From Punica granatum (lineage: Eukaryota; Streptophyta; Magnoliopsida; Myrtales; Lythraceae), in NCBI RefSeq assembly GCF_007655135.1, contig NC_045127.1, forward strand, positions 1,178,001 through 1,242,000: a stretch of DNA of 64,000 nt. The letters are read 5' to 3'. The notes beneath the pieces were generated by a model that was not told the origin of the DNA, did not search any database, and worked only from the letters and a program-made list of their open reading frames with translations. The translations under genes were made by a program, and so were the position numbers. This document shows, piece by piece, positions 52,525-61,440 of the stretch. Numbering within the stretch: the first letter of the stretch is position 1; each line of letters starts with the position of its first letter.

Positions 52525-52830
52525 AGAATGGGCTAGTAAGATATTGAAGACAAGAGATGGGCCTTTGGAACATAAAGGCTCAAACGAACTATGGATGGTT
52601 CCGCTCGGCCCATATAAAAAGCGCCTTGAGTTACTATCTATGTGGGTAGCTAGGCATCATTTCAGAACTTTGAACAAGGAGAAAATAATATCATGATGAA
52701 TTGAACCCGTCTAATGACAACAATAAACACATGGAAAGAAATTAATGGTTAGCTATACCGACCGCATCGATTTAATATTAAATCATTATGAGATAACCTA
52801 AACTACTTTCTCTATTTCTACACAGAGGAG
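52525..52830. repeat. Direct repeat, right copy
   Basis: The partner of 50815-51165 in the same orientation, with several small deletions relative to it. Confidence 0.6.
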
Positions 52831-53384
52831 GCACATTGCCATCGAACAAATTTTGACCCCCTTAATTCTTCTTGAGAGATCTATACATGCGTATAGATGA
52901 CAGCGAGTTTAGGTATCGCAGATAATAACTAATTCAACTATTTATAATTATCAATTCCATTGAGATGATATATCTCTTGTTTTTATAAAGTGATTAGTTT
53001 ACTTTTTCCCTTGGCCACAGATTAGTTTACTTAATCCTCTCGACATAATTTTATTACTTAATTCTGGTCTTGGGTTGGAAAAGAATAAATTGTTCGATTC
53101 AGCTTCTTTTTTTCTTTTTTTTTTGGTAGGTGGAATGTTCAATTCAGCTTAATTAGATAATGTATACCTTGGCTAAAATATACATATAGGCATGGTTAAT
53201 AATCTTTAAGCAGAAAGGGAAGTTATAATTCAAGAGTGGCATATATATGGATGACAGTCCCGGATTTCAACAAAAAAAAAAAAAGGTCAAAGGCTACCTA
53301 CTCATAGAATAAACTAATTAATTAAGCAACTAGAGTGAGTGCCCAAGGAAATCGATTAAGCGATCAGTAACCAAGATTCAAAGA

Positions 53385-54035
53385 GGAAAATGCTTTTTCG
53401 TGGTAATTGTATTGCTTCGACAGGGGTTTAATTAACTTTAGACCTCTTTCAGCTATATATACATATATTATATATGTAGATATATATTACAATTAATGGA
53501 GGTTTATGAACCTAATACAATGAGTGTGTCAATATGCTAACCTCTTTCTAATATATTTAGTCCTTAATTCATCGAGCAAATAGTGGATGGACATGCCAAA
53601 AGCATTAATGGAAGATATAGTGACAATGAATCATAATATAGGGTTTACGAGGTCAATGGTCAATAGGGTGGGATCGAAGATTATATATTTGTTTATATAA
53701 TGTATGTCAACATCCCACATCTTGGTTCTGAATGGAACAATGTACCTAATTCTCCGTAGTCTAAAGGAAATAGAGTTCTATTGCACAAGCGATAAGGGGA
53801 AAAAATTAGAATATTAACTTATGGCAGTTTTCGAAAGTGAAGCTTCTCTTCATGATTGGGATAACCAATAAAAAAAAAAGGAAAACAAAAAAAGAACATG
53901 ACCTTAATATTGGCAGTGATGAATCGATTTTACGGGGTCGTCGTGTAAAAATAATAACGCGCCAATCAATGCTTTTTCGTGTATTGCTTCAACTAGGGTT
54001 TAACTAGATCTCTTTCAGCTATACATATACATACA
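53385..54035 (+). repeat. Internal duplication in the laccase upstream region
   Basis: A block with TGCTTTTTCGTG, TATTGCTTC, AGGGTTTAA and CTCTTTCAGCTATA occurs at 53385-53460 and again at 53965-54030. A diverged third version lies at 60635-60710, upstream of the second laccase. Confidence 0.6.
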
Positions 54036-54061
54036 TATATATATATATATATATCGATAAT

Positions 54062-54135
54062 TATCAAGTCAAGATAATTTCGATATCCTCAGGATAATTA
54101 GCAAGTCAGGATATCAAAATTGTCTTGACTTGGTA
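54062..54135. repeat. Imperfect inverted repeat, 28-base arms
   Basis: Arms 54062-54089 and 54108-54135 pair with three mismatches around an 18-base loop. The arm core reads CAAGTCAAGATAATT. It lies about 1.2 kb upstream of the first laccase ATG and could form a stable hairpin or cruciform. Confidence 0.75.
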
Positions 54136-54199
54136 TAATTCTCCTGTAAAATTATCCCTTTCGATGGCCTATCAAGATCCCAGCTTGGCCAACTCAACA

Positions 54200-54380
54200 A
54201 CATGAGTTATTTGAAATGGTTGAATACATATTCTTTTCAAATAAAATTTTGAATTCAATTCTTGTGAATAAAGATAATTCACGTTTAGAATATTTTCTCA
54301 TTAATGGAGCGAGTCGGCTCAAACTACATTAGTCAGGACCCTTCTGCTTCCAGATACTATGGTGCACATTGACAAAGATC
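54200..54380 (+). repeat. SINE-like dispersed repeat, copy 5
   Basis: Contains TTCTTGTGAATAAAGATAAT, TCACG, TTAATGGAGCGAGTCGGCTC and TTCCAGATACTATGGTGCAC in family order. Confidence 0.5.
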
Positions 54381-54509
54381 TATGGCCAGTCCATCACCAT
54401 TGAACTGCAGCACCGATGACAACTTAGAAGTTCTAAAACTACAAAATTTCAATTTCAGTTCTTATTATTGATATTTATTGTTATGTATCGATCTCTTTTT
54501 TTGGTGCGC

Positions 54510-54680
54510 ACCCTCGTATTCGGAAGCCAAACGTGCTCCTACTAATCCAGTTTAAATTGAGTCGGCTCAGTAAGAGGGTAAAACTATTTTAGTATAGATT
54601 TCTTCTATTAACAAAACTTGAATATGAGACTTTGCTTAAAGAAAATAAGTGTTGAACCATTTGAAGCAATGCAAGTAAGT
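54510..54680 (-). repeat. SINE-like dispersed repeat, copy 6
   Basis: The same family in reverse orientation: GTGCGCACC, TTCGGAAGCC, ACTAATCCAGTTTAAATTGA, GTCGGCTCAGTAAG, then a T-to-A mirrored body ending in TTGAACCATTTGAAGC. Confidence 0.5.
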
Positions 54681-54859
54681 GTCGATTATATATCTCCTTG
54701 AGTTAAGATTCTATCAAAATTCATATCCACACACACACAGTTTATACTAATTCAAAAGTCAGCAAGGACATTGATCTAAATAAATGCAAACTAATCCAAC
54801 GACAAATTATTCCTATCCCTGATCTCTTTCCTTCTTTTGAGTCGCATCAAATGAGAGAC

Positions 54860-55050
54860 ATTCGAACCAATAGATTAGTTCAAGTGATTCGAAATTTTGT
54901 CCCCTTTGCATAAGGTTTTGATTTCAAGTTTTTCTTTAAGATTTTTTTTAACATATACATATAGGAAAAGAGTTAATCCTGGGTGGGCCGATAAGGCTCA
55001 AACTAGACTAATCAAAGCCTATCGTACTTCCGGATGAAAGGTGCACACTG
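54860..55050 (+). repeat. SINE-like dispersed repeat, copy 7
   Basis: Starts with GGTTCAAGTGATTCGAAATT-type sequence and ends with GGCTCAAACTAGACTAATCA, ACTTCCGGATGAAAGGTGCA and CAC. Confidence 0.5.
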
Positions 55051-55206
55051 GAAAATGAGAAACATTTGGGCGTTTTTATATATTAATTGCTTTCTCATTT
55101 GTTTATTGTATTATCCTGACAATGCCTAATAGAACACATAAATTAAGCACCTTCGACACACAAGGGGGAGTGTGTATCTGTGCGTGTGTGTGTGTAAGTT
55201 CCTAGC

Positions 55207-55216
55207 TATTTATATG
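55207..55216 (+). promoter_or_regulatory. TATA box of laccase 1
   Basis: TATTTATATG lies 82 bases upstream of the ATG and is followed by GCGAGAGCTTCTGTGCTTCT. The second laccase has TTATTTATAAG then GTGAGAGCTTCT at the same distance, so the element and its flank are conserved between the copies. Confidence 0.6.
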
Positions 55217-55297
55217 CGAGAGCTTCTGTGCTTCTCTTTGCATGCAGTACTTGAGTCTTCTAATTCTTAATTTTCCCCTGCCTACTCACCAGTTAAT

Positions 55298-55627
55298 ATG
55301 GCCGGTGCGCACCTCGTGCTCTTCATCGGGTGCGCCATAGTCCTCCTTGCAACGTCTACTGCCTCTGCTGCTACCGTTGAACGCTCTTTTCATGTACGTA
55401 ATTTGCTTGGAACCTAATAAGTTTCAACTCTTTGATGTGTGTATATATCGAGTTGTTCCCCTTCCTTCCTTCACAGGTTGAATTAGCTTTTGCCTGCATG
55501 ACTAATATAATTAGTGTTGCAGGCTACAACTTCTCCTAACTACATGCATGGTGTTCATTTTATCTGGTAATTTTCCATATTAAAGATAGTACGCATATAG
55601 TTTATATATCCATGATATAAACACACC

Positions 55628-55664
<37 letters not shown>

Positions 55665-58600
55665 CATTATATCTGATAATCTCTTTTGATAACCTATATA
55701 AAAGTTTTTCAAATTGTGAAAAAAATTATATAATGCAATGACACATGCTTTCGCTTATCAATTAAGAGATTGCAAGTTTGATTTTCGTAATAGACATACA
55801 TGTGTCACTTTATTAACTGAAAAAAAAAGCCATATGCTTGCACTTAATGGTCACGAGTCATGACCCTTCATTTTCTTTTATTAGAATTCTCATACATTGA
55901 AACTAGATATGTCGATCATTTTCAATAATATGTGTCATCTAATATGCATCTATTAGAGATAGAATTAATAAAATTTACCAAACTCATTCACATATCTTTT
56001 TACAGGTGCAAAACCTTACTGTGTGGCGATTGTGCCGTCCACAAGTGATCACAGCAGTGAACGGAAGCCTCCCGGGCCCGACAATTTATGCCAGAGAAGG
56101 AGACACACTCATTATTCATGTCTTCAATAAATCACCCTACAATCTCACCATTCACTGGTAAATATATTTTGACTTTAACCTATTGTACATAAGATTCTAG
56201 TGTTTTTTAATATAATTTCCAAATTTATGCATATAATTCGTTAATTGGACATTTTTTCAATCTAATGATTGTTTATTTAACAATCATTATCTCTATGACA
56301 TCTCATCCAAGTATCCAACTACTGTTCTTTTTTCTTTCAATTTTATTTCATATTTCCATCTCTTCCTGTTTATTATTTATTCGCTTTAATTTGCTTTAAA
56401 AGAAAGAAAGCCACTATTACAGATCAAGACAACATGCATGAATGATGATACTTACATAATAATAAAAATCATCAACACATACCTATATGAATTGGTTCAA
56501 GTTAATCGACGTTTAATTCCCCTGAACAAGATCTCGAATTATAGTATTGCGAATGAAGGAAATTCATATTGTGAGAGAACTTTATCCTTTGATGGACTCA
56601 CTCAGTTCAAATTGAATTAGTCAACGACCTTTAAACTTCAGGCTATCATAGTGTAGACAAATAAATAATATGGATTGATCTCATAATATTAAATATTAGT
56701 CGATAACATCTCGTAATCTTACTGAAAATGATCATATGGAATAATTAATGATTCATAGTATCCAATGGGTTTATTGTCTTGGATTAATTCTTGCAGGCAT
56801 GGAATTTTTCAACGATTGACTGCATGGGCAGATGGACCAAGTTACATAACGCAATGTCCTATACTCCCAGGAAACAGCTATACGTATAGATTCACAATCA
56901 CGGGACAGGAAGGAACTCTTTGGTGGCACGCTCATTTGTTATGGCTTCGTGCAACTGTCTACGGAGCGCTCATCATTCGCCCGAAGTGGGGTCATACTTA
57001 TCCATTCCCGAAACCATACAAAGAGGTTCTTCTTCTGCTTGGTAATTATAAAACCCTTTTTCATTCTGTACGTAGCAATCAATAACTATTTTTGGACGAG
57101 GCATAAGAGAAATGGTAATGGCCGGAGTGCTAATTGGCTTCTTAAATATAATTCACGATACGATCAACCGAATGCAGGGGAGTGGTGGAATTCTAATGTC
57201 ATGGATGTAGAGAATGAGTCGCTGCAACTCGGTATTACTCCTAACAATTCGGATGCTTATACAATCAATGGAAAACCCGGTGAACTCTACCCTTGCTCCA
57301 AAAAGCGTAAGTAGATATTCGGTAAATCATATAACATACATCGACTTGTATCGAGTCGGAAAAAACTCTGTTCATATCCTCTTAAGTGAGGTAATGATTT
57401 CCACCACTCCGATCATTTGACCAGAAACATACAAGTTGAAGGTGGCGCCAGGAAAGATATATTTACTGCGTTTGATCAACGCTGCACTCAATAACCAGCT
57501 CTTTTTTGAGATAGCCGGTCATGTGTTGAAGGTCGTTGCCGTCGATGCCGCATATACGGATCCCTATGTCACTGATATCATCGTCCTTGCTCCGGGGCAG
57601 ACTGCGGACGTCCTCCTTACTGCTGAGCAGTGGCCAGGAGCCTACTACATGGCAGGGCGTCCCTACTTCAATGCCGAAAATGCCGGTCCTTTTGATAACA
57701 CCACCACGACTGGAATCCTCGTCTATGAGGGTTCTGCATCTGCATTGATTCCCAAAATGCCCCTTCTCCCGGCTTTTAACGACACACCAACGGCCCACAA
57801 GTTCTCCAGCGGCCTCACTAGCCTCGTAGGTGCACGACATTGGGTACCAGTTCCATGCAAGGTCGATGAGCAGATGTTCATAACCATTGGACTGGGCTTG
57901 TCACCCTGCGGAGGGAACGCCACCTGCCAGGGCCCAAACGGGCTCCGTTTCTCTGCAAGCATGAACAATGCGTCCTTTCAGCTGCCCACGAGTCTATCCC
58001 TGCTGGAAGCTTTCTTCTACGATGTTAAGGGGATCTACACTGCAGACTTCCCCGACGTGCCTCCCTTGGTGTTCGACTACACAAACCGCAGCCTCAGTCA
58101 AAGCCCGCTTGGATTCACGCTGAAGGGTACGAGGGTTAAGAAATTCAAGTACAACGCGACCGTGGAGATCGTGCTCCAGAACACAGCCTTCGTGGGCGTG
58201 GAGAATCACCCCATGCACCTGCATGGCAACAACTTCCATGTGCTCGCCCAGGGCTTCGGTAACTTTGATGCAATCAACGACCGGAAGAAGTTCAACCTCA
58301 TCAACCCGGTGATTCGCAACACGATAGGGGTGCCCGTGGGAGGATGGGCTGTAATCAGATTCCAAGCAAATAATCCAGGTCCGTGTTTGAGCCAGAACTA
58401 ATTCATTAAGATCATAAATTGCACTAAGATTACTTTTTTTTTTTGGTATAAATGAGGTCCATAAACCTAATAAAATAAAATAGAATTCTTAATAATAGCT
58501 AATAAAATAGTACAAATAATCATTTTTGGTTGACAAACAAGGGCGTGCACCACTGCGTTACGTTCCCTTTCTCATTAAGACTATTTATTTACCGATTCAT

Positions 58601-59213
58601 GATAGTATAGTAGCACACAAGAATATACAGGGAATAATAAATAGTTCATTCGATATATTTGTGTCCGATGTGTATTGACAGCAGCAATAATTAATTATGA
58701 TAATGAGATTCATTCGATGCTAGAGAACATGCATGGTGTATATATATATATGACATGGAACGAATTAATGCGATAATTGATTCCTAAATATGGGTTGACC
58801 ATAGGCCACTATGATATATATGGCGATTTAATATATATTGGAATTAATGAGAGTTTTGTTGTTTTGACAGTTTCAAAGGCGAAGATGATTGTCCAACGAA
58901 TTCCATAGCTTTCTGTTTTCTTGGATAAAAAGTTTTCAAGATTTTTTTCCAAACATAACTATATATGTACATGAATGTTTTTGTAGTATATCTAGTATTA
59001 TATATTAACGATCGATATGCTCGCGTTGCCAAACTTTTTATACATATATATATAGTACGTACTGTTATTATTATATGTGTAGGTGCATGGCTGTTTCACT
59101 GCCACTTTGATGTCCACCTGCCGTGGGGGCTGGCTACCGTCTTCTTGGTGGAGAACTGCCCGATTCTGTCATCTACACTGCCACCGCCGCCGGCTGACTT
59201 TCCAAAATGTTAG
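55298..59213 (+). CDS. Laccase (multicopper oxidase), LAC14/15-like, 568 aa
   Basis: Six exons join in phase: 55298-55393, 56006-56157, 56797-57041, 57178-57306, 57425-58378 and 59083-59213 (569 codons with stop). Secreted laccases oxidise phenolics, such as monolignols or flavonoids, in the apoplast using four coppers. Residues 1-24 are a signal peptide ([19 protein letters not shown]). Copper motifs are HWHGIF (82-87), WWHAHLLW (125-132), HPMHLHG (469-475) and [12 protein letters not shown] (531-542); all ten His and the Cys are present. The residue ten after the T1 Cys is Leu542, the axial type linked to higher redox potential. The [12 protein letters not shown] segment and the LLW/VSW variant of motif two resemble the LAC14/LAC15 group. 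The protein ends PPPADFPKC. It is the first of two tandem copies. Exon 1 is too short for a simple frame search. Confidence 0.92.
55621..55664. repeat. (AC)n(AT)n microsatellite in laccase 1 intron 1
   Basis: About 14 AC units followed directly by AT units. Confidence 0.9.
56480..56660 (+). repeat. SINE-like dispersed repeat, copy 8, in laccase 1 intron 2
   Basis: Contains GGTTCAAGTTAATCGACGTT, AACAAGATCTCGAATTATAG, AAATTCATATTGTGAGAGAA, CTTTATCCTTTGATGGACTC and TTCAAATTGAATTAGTCAAC. The corresponding intron of laccase 2 lacks it, so the insertion may post-date the gene duplication. Confidence 0.5.
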
Positions 59214-59502
59214 GAGAGTATTCCTCATCAAAAAGGATCCCCAACACCTCATCCATGCCATACGTTTCATTGAGTAGCCAGGACTATATTGTATGTACTT
59301 CCTTGTCGTCCTCGTTTCCAGTTTGATACGAATAACAATAACTCACACCATTATTTCTTTTGACTACAAGTACATGTATGCGAGTGAAAATTGTAATAAA
59401 TAAATAAATATATATATATATATATGCGAGACATATGTAATATAAGATGTCTTTTCTCTTCTTTTGCTTGCCTTGTTAGTGTAAACCGGATATTTCCACC
59501 AC

Positions 59503-60345
59503 GTTGTCTTTAAACATCTCCTAGCTATCCAAATCGAGCAAGTCCTAGCAAAACTGGCCGTCCAGCTTGGCCTTTGCTAACCGTCGGGAGCCTCACCACT
59601 TGACTGGTCTTATGCATAATTAATCCAGGTCCAATTTTCCCTGATTTCTGATATATTTGCCTTCTCTCTTTGTGTGTGTTTTCTTCGGTTCGGTTAGGCT
59701 GGTTATTGTCTGGTCCATATTGCCAATCTAGGGCTGAATAGAATTTAATTCTTTTGCCAACTATATAGGCCGTAATTAGCTTCTCCCCTTGTGTTTGTGT
59801 TTGGATTTGAACCATAATTAAAGGGTTTCGAGATCAATGGTCAACAGGGTGGGGATCAAATATATATATATATATATATATGTATGTATTTATATAATGT
59901 ACATATCAACATCCCAGAACTTGGTTGTCTTTTAACATCTCCTAGCTATCCAAATCGAGCAAGTCTTAGCAAAACCGGCCGTCCGGCTTGGCCTTTGCTA
60001 ACCATCTGGAGCCTCACCACTTGACTGGTCTTATGCACAATTAATCAAGGTCTAGTTTTTTCGGTTTCTGAATATCTGCCTTCTCTCTTTGCGTGTGTTA
60101 ATTTTCTTCGATTCGGCTGGGCTGGTCATTGTCCGATCCATATTGCCAATCTAGGACTGAATAGAATTTGATCTCTTTTGCCAACTATATAAGCCGTAAT
60201 TAGCTTCTCCTCTTGGTGTTTGTGTTTGGATTTGAACCATAATTAGAGGGTTTCGAGATCAATGGTCAACAGGGTGGGGATCATATATATATATATATAT
60301 ATATGTATTTATATAATGTATATATCAACATCCCAGAACTTGGTC
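59503..60345 (+). repeat. Tandem duplication, two units of about 420 bases
   Basis: Units begin at about 59503 and 59924 with AACATCTCCTAGCTATCCAA and share nearly all sequence to a (TA)n run and ATCAACATCCCAGAACTTGG. A third, partial copy of the last ~150 bases lies at 53640-53790, upstream of laccase 1. Confidence 0.85.
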
Positions 60346-61351
60346 CTGAATGGAACAATGTACCTAATTCTCTGTAATCAAAAGGAAATTAATAGGTCTA
60401 TTGCACAAGCAAGGGGAAAACATTAGAATATTATTGTACCCAGAAAAAATAAAAAAAAGGAATTAATATTAACCTTCTATGGGAGCTGTTGGAAAGTGAA
60501 GCTTCTATTCATACTTGCGATAGACGAGATAAAAGCGAACACCTTAATATCGGGAGCGAGTCAGTGACGAACCGATTTTAAGCGGTCGTCGTGTAAAAAT
60601 CATTATACACGCATAACTAACCAAAAGTCGAAGAGGAAATGCTTTGTTTATTTTCTCGGGTTTCAACTATTTTGCTTCAACTGGGGTTTATTTAAACCTT
60701 CTCTCTCACTTATGTATAAATAAATATATTGATCATAACGATCAATACATTATGATATTTTGTCAACTTTTCCCTTATGGCCTACAAAGATCTTACGCCT
60801 TTCCACCGCCATTGAATGGCAGCATGCACACAAATGGTCCCGTGAATATCTAATAAAGATGCATGTACAAATAGTCCCACAGCGAAAATCGAACGTACAA
60901 TTTTTTGGTTGACAGACAAGAGTATGCGTTATCTCGTTACAATCTCTTTATCATACCTCTTTAGTTATGATTTTACGGATAGCTTATATCCACTCACCAC
61001 GCAAGCATATCATTGATTAATTCAATAGTCAGCATGCTAGGTATTAAATTATATAAACATAAACTAATCCAACGACATATTCTCGGTCCATCTCTTTCCT
61101 GCTCTTCAGTCGCATCAAATGAGAAGCATTTTGGGCATTTCTATATATGCTCTCTCATTTGATTCGTCCATTATTCAATAGATATTGGCGGTTGAACTCT
61201 CAATTTTCCTTTGGATTTTATTTAATCTGTATCACAATCGAGGGAAATGTTAAGAACAAGTCGCTGGATAATAGAAAACACGGTTTGCCATAATAGAATA
61301 ATTATAAGCACCCTCGCACGCAAAAAATGTCACTGGATCGCGTGTGGGTTC

Positions 61352-61362
61352 TTATTTATAAG
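61352..61362 (+). promoter_or_regulatory. TATA box of laccase 2
   Basis: TTATTTATAAG lies about 80 bases upstream of the ATG and is followed by GTGAGAGCTTCT. Position and flank match laccase 1. Confidence 0.6.
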
Positions 61363-61440
61363 TGAGAGCTTCTTTGCTTTCTCTTTGTGCAGCTAATTCT
61401 TCTTCCAAGCTAATTTTCCCTGGCCTACATGCCAGTTATG

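Larger units (their letters stand above)
50007..55297. other. Repeat-rich spacer between MYB and the first laccase
   Basis: It includes the MYB promoter (TATA-like CCATATAAA on the minus strand at about 50130-50138), a TTTTG microsatellite, a pair of direct repeats, a tRNA-like SINE, three further SINE-like copies, a strong inverted repeat and the laccase promoter region. No protein gene is seen. Confidence 0.55.
59214..61440. other. Intergenic region between the two laccases
   Basis: Laccase 1 3' UTR, then a 420-base tandem duplication (59503-60345), then the promoter region of laccase 2, which is related to the region upstream of laccase 1. No gene is seen. Confidence 0.6.

Noticed and set aside
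57463..58365. Minus frames of 81-125 codons under laccase exon 5
   Set aside because: Shadows of a GC-richer coding exon.
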